NCBI GenBank assembly: GCA_008921705.1
Contig: VFFE01008908.1
Location: forward strand, 2,037,657 to 2,101,656
Source: Burhinus oedicnemus
Taxonomy: Eukaryota > Chordata > Aves > Charadriiformes > Burhinidae
DNA: 64,000 nucleotides
Direction of reading: 5' to 3'
The position numbers were made by a program, and so were the translations under genes. This document shows positions 47,934-58,367 of this stretch, in pieces. The notes below the pieces were generated by a model that saw only the letters and a list, made by a program, of their open reading frames with translations, was not told the origin of the DNA and did no database searches. Within the stretch, counting starts at the first letter, position 1. The number at the start of each line of letters is the position of its first letter.

Positions 47934-48928
47934 AAGTAATTCGTGCAGTAAACTGTGGGGTGGTCTCATATATTGCACCCTTCAACAAACAACACAGCAG
48001 AAGGCGTTACCTGCCCAGATGTGCCGTTACAGCACTGATCACCTACAGACCTAACTACAGACATTTCTCCTCCCAAATGGATGCAGTTTTACCTGTATGA
48101 GGTGCATATAATGATATACAGCCTCGTCCTGTTCAGAAGGAATAACCCATGCCAGTATAATGCATTTTCACACCCCCAAAAAATACATCTATTCTAGGGA
48201 GGGGTTCAAAGCCACAGAGCTGTTTGGACAACTAAAGTCACACTCCTAAGCTGACAGCTCTACTGTTAATTCATCTGATACTTCTAATTTTTTTTCCCTG
48301 CAACAGAGTATTCCGCTTTCTTGTTGAACACCATTAGCCCTGTCTGCAGCCAAACTCTTTATATGAATTATCCGCTTCGACTGAATTAGGCTGCTTCGTG
48401 TACCGATTCTAGGCTATTCAGAAATAATACTCATTTAGAAGGGAAACTGTGTATTTATGGTTGAAAGTACTCTGTTAAATGGAAACGTCCCAAATATTTT
48501 GATGTGGTCTTTTAAGTTCATCCATGAATGGGGGGAAAAAGAAATACCCACGTTAGCCAAACAGATCCTTGTCACTTCTAACTTCACTAAGACGCTTTTT
48601 ATTTATAGAAAGGCTGCTTTCAGTTGGTGTTGGTACCTGTGGATGGAGGACTCCCTTCCAGTTATTTGTAATTTGAGTTCTGCTAACATAAGGTTGCTAA
48701 CTCTGGTGATGACTACTTTGGGGGGAAGATTTATTCGGGGGTTTTGTTACTTACTTTTCCTTAGGAGCAACTCAAATGCCGGTTCCACTGAAGCCAAGTC
48801 TGGTGGAAATCCACCTTTGCTAGTACTGTGGCTCAAAACAAGCATCGGAAATAAGGGCAGAAACATTTAATTTTCCGTTCGGATCCATCACTTAGGGATC
48901 TGCCCGAGTGCTGCTGCATCCTGTCCAA

Positions 48929-48977
48929 CCTTACCTTGAGGAGCCAAGTTTATTCAAAGCCTTACCTTGAGGAGCCA
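48929..48977 (+). repeat. 18-bp duplication with templated filler
   Basis: CCTTACCTTGAGGAGCCA occurs at 48,929-48,946 and again at 48,960-48,977. The sequence joining them, together with the edges, matches an 18-bp word (GCCAAGTTTATTCAAAGC) found again at 49,155-49,172. This looks like a local duplication with a copied filler. Confidence 0.85.
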
Positions 48978-49393
48978 CCACCTCCCGTAAGGCAAAGTCT
49001 GTTGCCCAGGAGCTGATGGGGAGTCTCAGTGTAGACCAGCCAGCTGAACCTGAGCCTGACAAAGCAAGGCGTAATTCAGCCAGGTACCTGTCTGTATCAG
49101 TTCCCGACTATTGACACGTTTGCACTTTGAGACAGGTGGCGAATTATGTTGAGTGCCAAGTTTATTCAAAGCAAAGGAAATGGATGTTAGAAAATTATAA
49201 ACCGAGCGTAATTTTCCCCTTTACTCAAGGGAAAAGTATGCTTCAGAACTGACTCGCAAGGTGAAAACAGTGGAACCGGGGACACAGGGAAGATGGGAAT
49301 GATTTAATTGACTCATTTTGCTGGCGGAAATGTCATCACCATTGCAGATACAAAGCATATTTGCCACATTAACATTTGAAAATAATGTTTCTG

Positions 49394-49399
49394 AATAAA
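49394..49399 (+). promoter_or_regulatory. Possible proximal poly(A) signal AATAAA
   Basis: Canonical hexamer in the LRIG1 3' UTR, about 190 nt before the preferred one. It could give a slightly shorter transcript lacking the AU-rich element. Confidence 0.35.
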
Positions 49400-49494
49400 G
49401 TTAACTGCCTAATGTTATGACTTCCACTAAATATGTGAATTTGCTGCTTCTAAGAGGCAATGTGAAAGAGGAAGTATTACTTTTGTGTACAAAG

Positions 49495-49508
49495 TTATTT
49501 ATTTATTA
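49495..49508 (+). promoter_or_regulatory. AU-rich element
   Basis: TTATTTATTTATTA contains overlapping ATTTA pentamers and the UUAUUUAUU nonamer that recruits mRNA decay factors. It lies about 80 nt before the main poly(A) signal. Confidence 0.5.
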
Positions 49509-49586
49509 GAAAATTTGGTACAATGTTGTACATTGAAAAACATGTAAGATATTGAAGTGTCTAACAAATGGCATTGAAGTGTCTTT

Positions 49587-49592
49587 AATAAA
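49587..49592 (+). promoter_or_regulatory. LRIG1 probable main poly(A) signal AATAAA
   Basis: Canonical hexamer followed about 20-40 nt later by a T/G-rich stretch (TGTTTTGTTGAGAGTG), the usual layout of a cleavage site. Another AATAAA lies at 49,659-49,664. Confidence 0.65.
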
Positions 49593-49610
49593 GGTTCATT
49601 TATAATATTA

Positions 49611-51332
49611 CAGCTGTTTTGTTGAGAGTGAGCTTTTGGGCGTTTCAGTTGAAAATTAAATAAAATTCTAATCCATTGCTATACTCTTTTCTGTCTTTCT
49701 CTGATGAAAACGCAGGCTAGCTGCCAAAATACCCGCTCCTGAAATTAGACCCACAACTTTAACATTAGATGCTCTAGATGAGAATGAAACTCTGGCAGCC
49801 CCACTTGCGGATGGGGTGGAATTTGGGGGCTGTATTGAAAGATACAATAAAGAACTCGTAAGAAATACATTTCTAATATCTCAACTTGCTTAAGTGTCTG
49901 GCAAGTACCCTGATCTTGCCACTGAACGCGGAACAGAGGGGGTGTGTGCATGTCTGTCTAAGTATGTAAGAAAAATGGGGCCAGGACAGCACCAGGCTCA
50001 GCTGCAGTTGTGAACACCTCTGGCTTTCCCAAACCCGAACCCCACCCTGTATGGAAATTCCAGAGGCAGCTTTGGAGATAAGCTCGAATTCTTGCTTTAA
50101 CTAAAAATCTCAATTCATTTTCTGTATATTTAAAAAAATAAAGTATTTCCTCCTCCAGATTACAACTTTGGGTATGAAGCAGTTTCTGAGACTGCTCTGG
50201 GAAGTCCCTTACACATGTAGGAGTTAAAATATTTTAAAATGGAAAAGAAAGAGCTTTTAAGAGGCTGGTGCCTAGTCTGAGATTTGAGAGATTTTTATTC
50301 CACATTATCCAAGTAATGGAATAAAATGAATTTTTCAAGTTTTGGTAAACTTGAAATAAAATGTCACTAAAACTCAAGGCAAACAGGCAGCAGGGGAAAA
50401 CCAAATGCATTTTTATGTCTTTTCTGCCGTAGTCCCATAACTAAAAATGTCATCTTCAGCAGGATTAGACAAATTGGTGTGTGCAGAACAGCCCTGGCTG
50501 CCCATCAGGGCTCTCACCTCTCTGGTGCCGTTCCTGGGTGACCTTGTCCTTCCTGCGGCCGTCTGGGGTGCGGAGCCAGTCCATCAGCACACGGGAGGGG
50601 AAGGGCAGACTTGGGGTCCGTCTCGCGCTCTCCCCCAGGAGGTTAGCTAAAACAATTTGGCTAGTTTGGGTTCGGTGGTTGTTCTTTTTTTTATAAAAAA
50701 GCAGTGATGACAAAAACTGATTATGCAAGTATTAAGTAAAAAAAAACTACAAAAAGCCAGTATTTGGACACAACAACTTACGAGGCATGATTATTTTCAG
50801 TTCAAGTAATTAAATGCACCAACTGCAGTGCTAACCCTCTCATCATGTTTAAAGAGCTTTAATAGAAAATGTAAGTTAGCTTTTAAGACAGAGTAATAAA
50901 TCTCCCTGCCCATTCTCCCCCACCCAAGCTCCTAAAATTTCTTCTGCTATATATAAACTTCATAAAAGAGACAACCTTAAAAGTGGCAAGAAGCACAGCT
51001 GCACCGTGCCATGGAAACGGGTAGAATTAACCAGCCAATATGGGACTTGGCTGAAAGTCCCCATTTTAATTGAAAATTATTTTTAAAAATTATGTCCTTT
51101 GTTCTCTATGTTTTACTTGTTTGCCAATTATTTTCTAAGTTTTGGCCTCGAAAAAGTCATTACAATGTCATAGGATGACAGTGTAATAAAACATCCAGCC
51201 TTAGTAAGCCTGGCCCATGTTTGCGCCCAAGCAGCAGCCTGGTCTCTGGGCGGGGGCTCAGGCTTTGCACGTGCCCCCACCGCATTCATTCACACACTGA
51301 CCTGGTTTGGCATTTGTTCTCCCTCGCTCCAG
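49611..51332. other. Intergenic, nothing recognised
   Basis: Unique sequence between the end of LRIG1 and a CR1 copy. It contains one further AATAAA at 49,659 and AT-rich stretches. No exon, RNA gene or promoter could be supported. Confidence 0.7.
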
Positions 51333-51896
51333 ACTCACAGACTAGTTTGGGTTGGAAGGGACCTTTAAAGGCCATCTAGTCCAACCCCCCTGCAATGAGC
51401 AGGGACATCTTCAACTAGATCAGGTTGCTCAGAGCCCAGTCCAACCTGAGCTTGAATGTTGCCAGGGATGGGGCACCTACCACCTCTCTGGGCAACCTGT
51501 GCCAGTGTGTCACCACCCTCACTGTAAAAGATTTCTTCCTTATCTCTAGTCTAAATCTTTCCTCTTTTAGTTTAAAACCATCACCCCTTGTCCTATCGCA
51601 ACAGGCCCTGCTAAAATGTCCCTCCCCATCTTTCCTGTAGCCCCTTTAGGTACTGGAAGGCTGCTATAAGGTCCCCCCGGAGCCTTCTCTTCAGGCTGAA
51701 CAACCCCACCTCTCTCAGCCTGTCCTCACAGCAGAGGTGCTCCAGCCCTCTGATCGTCTTCGTGGCCTCCTCTGGCCCCGCTCCAACAGCTCCATGTCCT
51801 TCTGATGTTGAGGGCCCCAGAGCTGGACACAGCACTGCAGGGGGGGGTCTCACCAGAGCGGAGTGGAGGGGGAGAATCACCTCCCTCGATCTGTTG
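51333..51896 (-). mobile_element. CR1 LINE fragment, minus strand
   Basis: About 560 bp. Read on the minus strand it gives the CR1 ORF2 C-terminus (RLRGDLIAAFQYLKG and RGLEHLCCEDRLREVGLFSL) followed by the CR1 3' UTR ending in CCAACCCAAACTAG. The left end (51,333) is the element's 3' end. The right end (about 51,896) is a 5' truncation at the word matching 'aggtcgagggaggtg' of CR1. The frame is broken, so this copy is older than the one at 47,284. No clear target-site duplication was seen. Confidence 0.92.
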
Positions 51897-53029
51897 ACTC
51901 CCTATACCTGTATGTCTTCCTAACGAGGCGAATAACCTCAATGTTAAATTATAGCACGCCAGGGGAGCACATCATCACATGCACAGACCAGCAGGTGCAC
52001 ACGTGCAGAGCCACCAAGTTGAAGCCAACGGCCTCGGTGCCACTATGGCTGCACAAACCGGGCTCCGCCGCCCCTCTCAAGCCTGACAACGGGCACTCAC
52101 TGTGCATCGAGTCCCAGCAGCCGGCGCACAGCAGCCCTGCTCACCCCGGCACAGCTCGCCCCACGCAGCCCCTGTGGCAGCCAGCATCCCCCCCCCCTCA
52201 CCCCCACGCGCGAGGGGCACCTCAGCCTCCGAGCATCATGGCCGAGCTCAGGGCAAACGGGTGAACCACCGCCTGACCCGGCCCCTCTCAGCCCACCGCA
52301 CTGGCGCAGCCCGAGACGGGTCTTTGGTGCCTGCCCAGGTGTCCCCATGCAAACACCCTCCACTTCTACACATTTCCAAGAACCACCTAGCCAAGCTGCT
52401 GGTGTAAACTCAGCCAATTTCCCCCCTTCCAGACTCTAGTGATAATTTTAATGGAGCAATTTCGGTAAGGCCTTTTCACCGAGCTCGTCCCTGCACCATT
52501 TTGGCCGCTACAGTTTCTCTTTCCCAACATGAGAGCAACAGCAGAGCTTTGCCCTGCCTGCCAGCAGCCCCCTGAGAGCCCGCAGGATCCATCCGTCCAT
52601 CGGCAGGAGAACTCGTGCGCTCTCCCCGTCTTGCCTTCCCGGCCTCCCTCCTGGGCTTCAGCATTTCCAACCTCCTGCTCCTTCAGCTGCTCAGGAAGAC
52701 CAAAAGAAGGCAGAGCTGCATGTCTTTGCACAAGCACAGCTGTAAAATAATACAAGCCCGTGCTTTTACTGGAGAAATGTGAGTCTAATTAATAAAGCTG
52801 CACTGGCTACCACACAGGAATGCTTGCTGAGCACCTGTAGGTATAAACAGGAATATAAACTTTCACAAATAACAGCTCAAATCAGAAACAAATGGATTAT
52901 TGTCTTTTACAGAGAGCACTCCCAACCTGGAATACTTTCAGTGCTGTTGGAGGGCAGCAGGCTGTAACTCTATCGGCCCCTTCCCCGACCAGAGAAACCC
53001 TCCCTGTGTTATGAGGCAGGTGCCACTGA
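51897..53029. other. Intergenic, GC-richer, nothing recognised
   Basis: Unique sequence, GC-rich around 51,990-52,340 with C runs. Overlapping proline/alanine-rich frames on both strands are compositional. No gene could be supported. Confidence 0.65.
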
Positions 53030-53411
53030 ATTATGAAAACTCGCTTTATTTCAGCCTCCCCGCTCAGCCCACGATCTGGAGGTTTGCAAAACATTTCCCC
53101 TGCAGGAGTTCTAATAACGCCTTTCTCAGCCACCGTAATTAGCTGTTTACCCCCCAAACATTACTTTTTTGGCACGACTCTCACAATGACCTCACTCACT
53201 TTCCATGCAGGAAAATTTCATGTTTGGGAAATTGGATTATTGGAGGATTTAGTTTTCTTTAACAGTGAAAGCGGCTCTCAGCCTGCTGAACAGCTGCTCC
53301 GGCACGGCGAGGGGCGGCAGGAGGAAGGCTGCGTTCACAGGCGGACTCCTCCTCCAGCTCGGTGGCTTCTCCAGCTCTTCGGTGGCCACCGGCAGGACCG
53401 GCCGGGCTGGG
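53030..53411 (-). other. SLC25A26: SLC25A26 3' UTR (inferred)
   Basis: It follows the TGA at 53,414-53,412 on the minus strand. The first canonical AATAAA on that strand is at 53,050-53,045, which suggests a 3' UTR of roughly 380 nt. The end is inferred from this signal alone. Confidence 0.45.
53045..53050 (-). promoter_or_regulatory. SLC25A26 candidate poly(A) signal
   Basis: TTTATT on the plus strand, AATAAA on the minus strand, about 360 nt past the SLC25A26 stop codon. Confidence 0.45.
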
Positions 53412-53508
53412 TCAGAGCAGCAGCTGGCGAGTCTTCTCGTATGTCCCCAGGAAGATGAAGCCTCCCAGGCTGATGGCTGTCATCCGTGGGACAACACCTG
53501 CGAACAAG
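53412..53508 (-). CDS. SLC25A26: SLC25A26 last coding exon
   Basis: 97 nt on the minus strand, acceptor ttcag, ending at TGA (53,414-53,412). It encodes [19 protein letters not shown] then [12 protein letters not shown] and the stop. The human carrier reads [19 protein letters not shown] here as recalled. This is the sixth transmembrane helix and C-terminus of the mitochondrial carrier that exchanges cytosolic S-adenosylmethionine for S-adenosylhomocysteine across the inner membrane. The chain stops seven residues earlier than the human protein as I recall it. The exon is shadowed by frames on the other strand and in other phases. Confidence 0.95.
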
Positions 53509-54439
53509 CTGAAGGGGAAGGAAAGGAGGTTTCAGAGGATGGGTGGATGAGAGGATGGCTGGCTGCAGGGGCTTCGGAAAACAAAGCCAAGAAAAATTCT
53601 CTCTTGCTGGTTTCTTAAATCCCTCCCCGCTGCTCACTGAAGGAACTTGTCTGGGCTTCCCTAACAGAATATTCCCAAGCCTTGTGATTTTAAGCCCTCT
53701 CCACACTCCTCAGGTGCAGGAGGCTATGGGCCATGCTGCGGAGAGGACCTCAGACACATCCCCATGAAGGGCTGCAGACAGATGGGAAGCATCCCATCCT
53801 CCATCGCCCCCATCCAGCCTCAGCAGAGGGACCCCCTCTGTCTGCCAGCAGCTCTCCCACCGCAGAGACAACCCTGCTCACCACAGCGGCTCATTCCTAA
53901 TAACATCCAATGCAGGCCAGCAGGGAGGGAGTGGGAATGGCTGAGCGTTCAGCCACCACGATTTTTAGGTGCCTGATCCTAATAGTTCTTGGAAATTAAC
54001 AGGAAACTCGTGCAAAGCCAATTGCTCGACACATCTAAGCTCATAGTTGGTTTAACAACTCCAGGACAGGCCAACGTATCCTCCCAGAGGATTACAGGCT
54101 TCCTTCGTTGCAAGCAAGGATTAAACATTAGGCTCGAATCTGTTTGGCATCCCCCCCCGATCTATCACCCGCACGGCAGGAGCCCTTCGCAGCATGCTCT
54201 GGCTCAGCTCTGCGGGGATGCTGTCCTCGGCTTTTTCCGAACGCTGTACGGTCCCTGCTGGGAGCGCGTCCACGGTGGGACAAGGTGTAATTCCCTGTGC
54301 GACTGGGCTGTGCGGGAGATGCGCGCACCCCCGGGGCTGCTCAGGAGCTCTCTGCTCCCTGCCTGCACCCGGCTACTCACGCTGCGCTGGGGAAACCTCG
54401 GGCTGCAGTAACTCTGGTTTTCGGTGTAATGAGCTTTGC

Positions 54440-54560
54440 TAAGGAGCCTGGAGCACACAGGCAGATGGAAACATTTTATGGCTTTACTAGACAGCAATTG
54501 GGTCTATTACCATAATGACAGCTTTAAAACAGAGTAATTTGTACAAGGCATGTATGGACA
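54440..54560. promoter_or_regulatory. Candidate regulatory patch with CDX-like site
   Basis: TTTATGGC (reverse complement GCCATAAA, fitting the CDX consensus GYMATAAA) lies at 54,475-54,482. It is followed by CAATTGGGTCTATTACCATAATGAC, which is homeodomain-rich. Not coding. Regulatory role is inference. Confidence 0.18.
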
Positions 54561-56159
54561 GAGCGCTGATGGGGTAAATCCTACGGTGCAGCCCATCCTT
54601 CTCCTGCCGAATTAGGCAGCCCTCATTACAGCAGCAGTGGCAGACGTTCGGTTACAGAACAGCCCACTCGAGACACAGCTATTACACAAACAGGGGCAGA
54701 TAACTGAGTTACCCAGAAGCTGCATCCCTGGCAACCTCTATTACTAACCATCACTTCCAAGAATCCCGGCCTGCTCTCCCCAGTTTCCCTTTCCCACCTG
54801 CCACCCGTGGCCTCTCCCATCCACGGGCTCACTTCTGCAGGAGAGCAGACCTGAACGGCTCCAGGGCTGCCCCGAACCCAGAGAGCTGAGCTCTGCTGGT
54901 CCCCACCAGGCCACACCTGCCCTCATCAGCAGATGAGATAGGTTGGGTTTTTTTCTGCTGGCCCCATCAGAAACCTCTCTGGTGGGCACGGGTCTGCCGT
55001 CTATTTGTATTTGCTCCCTGTTTGTACAGATTTCACCGGGCACCCTGCCACTCCTCTCTCCCTGCCCGGGTTTCCCCTTTTGCTTAAGCAGATCTCCCAG
55101 TTACTGATCGGATCCAGGACCCCGGGGCCGGAGGGCTTCACCCCTGTCTCCTCGTCACCAACAGTTGCAATAAATGCACCGCCTGTCAGTGACTGGCGCA
55201 GACCAAATGCAGGCTTTCAGGTACAGACACATCGTGCTCTCCCCAGCCCTGTTAAACCTGCACCGTGTGCCCTCCCCAACCATGCGCGTGCCCTCCGGGG
55301 TACAGCTCTTTGTTTCAGGGCTGCCAGCCCAGCAATACACCTAGTTCCATGGTCCCAGCAGCAAAGGTGATGTTTTTGGGTGACAACTCGGCAGCCCAAA
55401 GCGAATTCTTTCTCAATAGATACTGACCGGGACCCCTGAAGTTACCCTTTGGAAAAGGCACTGCAGTGCCTGGACACAGCAGAGAGGGGCCAGTGCTGGA
55501 AAAGGTGCTATGCGCTCGGCCACAAAACCTCCGCATTATGCTCTGGACCAAAAAGGTGGCCACGCTGAGAAAAAACATGGCTTTTATCTGACTACAGCTT
55601 TGCACTGAGCCCACTCCCGTGGGCAGCTTGTGTTTCACAAAGCAGCAAGCCCTGCGCACAGGGGCTGCATTCGCCACTCGCATCGACGAGATCAGGCTCC
55701 GGAGACAGTGCTTAGTGCCCGCCATGCCATGTCCACCCCAACCTGGAAGCTCATCGGAGGAACGGGATGCCTGGTGCAAACCACCAGCTCTGTCCCAATC
55801 TACACACAAGCTGGGACAAGCCATCTCACCAGATTTACCAGTTAAATAACCCTTGTCTTTCTCACCAATGAGTTGTGAAGCTCCCTCCACAGCTTTCAAA
55901 CGCCACCATCTCCTTGCATGAAAAGCAGTCGGACAAGGCGTAAACCTGCTTTCATGTGAACAGCTCGTCTACCCCGCCGGCAAGAGCGAAGGGGCACATG
56001 GATCCACTCATCCCATCCCTATCCTACCTCCTGTCACAGGCCTGGCTCTCCCCGGACAGAAAGGGATGTGAAATTTCTTGGCATGGAGCAGGGGGATTTA
56101 CTAGGTGCAGACCAGGAAGCTGAGCCTTGCGCTCTGGTTTTAATAAGGTGGCAATAAGC

Positions 56160-56460
56160 AATGCGTCTTTCTGCCCTCAGAATTCCTCCTCTTCAAGTAC
56201 GAGATTTATTAGAGGAGCCATAAATCATTTCATGTTGCAACTGGCCAAAAAAGCCCGACGTTTTTATTGTTTTTGATTAATAGATTTATAATTGGCAGCA
56301 GGCATGGCAGCCTCTGCGTTTATTTTTCCCAAGACTTTCTTCCTTTTCCTTGCAGCTGACGCAGCTTGGCCTCCTTTACATGTTACTTTTTCTCCAGATC
56401 ACTTATTGTTTTGATTTCAATTGAATTGTGTTCCCTTTGGTCCTAGTCCACGGGTACTAT
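56160..56460. promoter_or_regulatory. Candidate regulatory block with CDX/HOX-like sites
   Basis: A dense set of homeodomain-like words: GATTTATTAG, GCCATAAA (56,217-56,224, CDX consensus), TTTTATTGT (56,262-56,270, ACAATAAA on the minus strand), GATTAATAGATTTATAATTGG just after, and more TTATT words further on. It is unique and non-coding. Function is inference. Confidence 0.25.
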
Positions 56461-58293
56461 CTTTAGGCAGAGTTTAATTTTGGGTTGTTTAGAAAAGGGC
56501 ACTGCTGAAACACCCCGAAAGGAACACAAACATACATTTTTATTTTCTGCTGTTCACTGGGGAAAGGGGGAGGTTTCCCCAGCCAAATCCATGCCTTTTC
56601 ACACCCTTCAGAGCTCAACTTCCATCAGCAGCAGACGTGGCTTCACTTCTCCCAGTCCCTTTCAAAACATGCCCTAGAGTCCACTAAACCATGTAGGACC
56701 CAAAACTCATCCACCGCCAGGTCACCTCATCATCTCAAAGAGCGAACCTGAGACAACCGATCTCTGAGCTCTGCCGGGGGGCACAGCTGGACATCTTTCT
56801 GGAACCGGTGTTCAGAAACTTCCTGCAATTTGTTTTGAATTATTTCCCACATGTGTAGAAAGAGGATTGAACTTTTATTAGTTGTGCGAGCAGAGATCAG
56901 ATGTTAAGAGAAAACTATCTATCTCCCGCAAAGCTGCAATGCGCACGCTGCTTCGAGCAACAGTTTACAAATGTTAAAACGGCACCCTGAAAGTATCGGC
57001 CACATCAAACGGATTAAAAACCTATGGGAAATCACAGTGAAAAGCCCCAACTAAAGCTTCCAAAACCCCTCCGTTTCTCTTCCAAACCAAGGGCAGGTGG
57101 GACACAAGCCCCACCAAAGGAAGCACAGGCTGAACCTCATGGACTGGAGGAGTTGTTTAAGACATATAGTCACTGCAAGCGGCCAATAACTGGTATGACT
57201 CCCGGACTCAAAGAGGGCAAGGTGGCGTAAATGAAGCAGGTGTCTAAAAATCAATAATAATTTATAAGCCCATAACACCTCAAAATGTTCTACAAATGCT
57301 AGTAGAGGACTTTGTGTTCACAACACCGCTCCAACGTCAGAAGAGCAATTCCCCATCTCAGGAATGGGTAAAGCGAGGCAGTCAAGAGACTGGATCAACA
57401 TCACCCCAGACTTCCTTGACCAGTCAGCAGAAAGCCCAGAACATGCCTACACCCCGGTCACAGGAGGAAAGCAGCCAGAGAGCTGCTCTGCGCCTGCCCA
57501 GAATTACTCTTTGCACTCAAGCCTGTCTTGGAAAACTTAAATTTTTGCAACAAGTGCCTCACTGGAGAAATCCAAGTGGGCATGTGCTCAAGCCCAGACC
57601 TGATGGGAGGCTCAAAGGACAAGTCAGGGAGCACACGGCTCCCTTCCTTCTGCTTCAGCTTGTCCCTGCTGCCACAACCACACTGGCATCGCATGCTCTC
57701 ATCATGCTTCACAGCAGGAGTAGTGAATATAAACAAACGCAGGAGACCTTTCTGGTGTTTTCAAATCAGTAGGAAATTGCCAGGAGGAGGAAAGACCGTC
57801 CATAAGGGACACGTGGCTCCTGTGTTGGCTTTCCCTGACATCTCAGGAGGGGTGATTCACACACCTTCAGATCTATCTGTGGCACTCACTGCCACAAGAC
57901 AACGTGCGTGCCCAAAGTTTAAATGGACACAAAATACAAAAGCACACATTCATGGAGGAAAGTCCATTAAACACAAAGCCACCCTCGCCTCCGAAGCCTG
58001 GAGATAAGCTAAGCTTAGAGATTGTACCATGGATACATCACCAATAATGCCCCGTTTCTGTGCTCTTCCCTGGACATTGCTCAGAGCCAGTGCTAAAGAA
58101 AGGACACTAGACCTCCCAGGAGGGACCTTCTTGTTCCTAGCTACCTGACAGCTGCTCCCTGGCCACGTGTACAGCAACTAAAAGTCTTTTCTGCATGACA
58201 GGATTTAAATATAAGCAGACCATCCCATCCTCTCCCACCCCCCAACACACACAGAGACAAAACACGAGATGTACTTCTGCAGCATGTCCTTAC

Positions 58294-58367
58294 CCTGACA
58301 GGCCTTGTGTCCTCCAGATGCCACCGAGGGCAGCCAGAACATTCCCGCTAGCATTGCTGGAACCAGC
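58294..58367 (-). CDS. SLC25A26: SLC25A26 penultimate exon
   Basis: 74 nt on the minus strand, acceptor tgcag, donor gtaagg; phase 0 in and phase 2 out. It encodes AGSSNASGNVLAALGGIWR then TQGLSG, completed by the next exon. The human carrier reads AGSSTADGNVLSVLHGVWR as recalled. This is the matrix loop and short amphipathic helix of the third carrier repeat. Too short to appear as an open frame; it was found by comparison with the known protein and the splice sites. Confidence 0.95.

Larger units (their letters stand above)
1..49610 (+). other. LRIG1: LRIG1 gene, 3' three quarters (locus overview)
   Basis: Sixteen exons on the plus strand splice in frame into about 978 codons: LRRs, LRR C-terminal cap, three Ig-like domains, transmembrane helix, cytoplasmic tail and stop. 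LRIG proteins are single-pass membrane proteins. LRIG1 binds ErbB receptors, MET and RET, promotes their degradation, and keeps epithelial stem cells quiescent (established family knowledge). The paralogue choice rests on the tail. Motifs such as [26 protein letters not shown] and LYPSNHDR match what I recall of human LRIG1 and not the longer LRIG3 tail. With roughly 110 residues missing upstream, the total would be near the human 1093. If the human 19-exon layout holds, the exons here are exons 4 to 19. The convergent SLC25A26 neighbour supports LRIG1. Confidence 0.95.
46383..49610 (+). other. LRIG1: LRIG1 3' UTR
   Basis: It runs from after the TGA to the probable cleavage site downstream of AATAAA at 49,587-49,592. 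It contains two Pumilio-type sites, an AT dinucleotide tract (46,700-46,733), a CR1 insertion (47,284-47,933), a short duplicated/templated segment (48,929-48,977) and an AU-rich element. The 137-codon frame at 48,457-48,870 is not considered real. The extent is inferred from signals, not from transcript data. Confidence 0.75.
53509..58293 (-). other. SLC25A26: SLC25A26 intron (4785 nt)
   Basis: GT-AG on the minus strand (gtaagg ... ttcag). It contains two candidate regulatory patches (54,440-54,560 and 56,160-56,460), listed separately. The 194-codon minus frame at 55,315-55,899 has no carrier or other family similarity. Confidence 0.88.

Noticed and set aside
48457..48870. 137-codon frame in the LRIG1 3' UTR
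   Set aside because: It starts about 2 kb after the LRIG1 stop, has unremarkable composition and matches no known family.
52000..52420. GC-rich stretch considered as a CpG-island promoter or separate gene
   Set aside because: The overlapping proline/alanine-rich frames on both strands are compositional, and no splice or promoter structure supports a gene.
55315..55899. 194-codon minus-strand open frame
   Set aside because: It lies within a SLC25A26 intron on the same strand, but the translation has no carrier motif, no Px[DE]xx[KR]xR signature and no flanking splice logic. It is a chance frame in GC-rich DNA.
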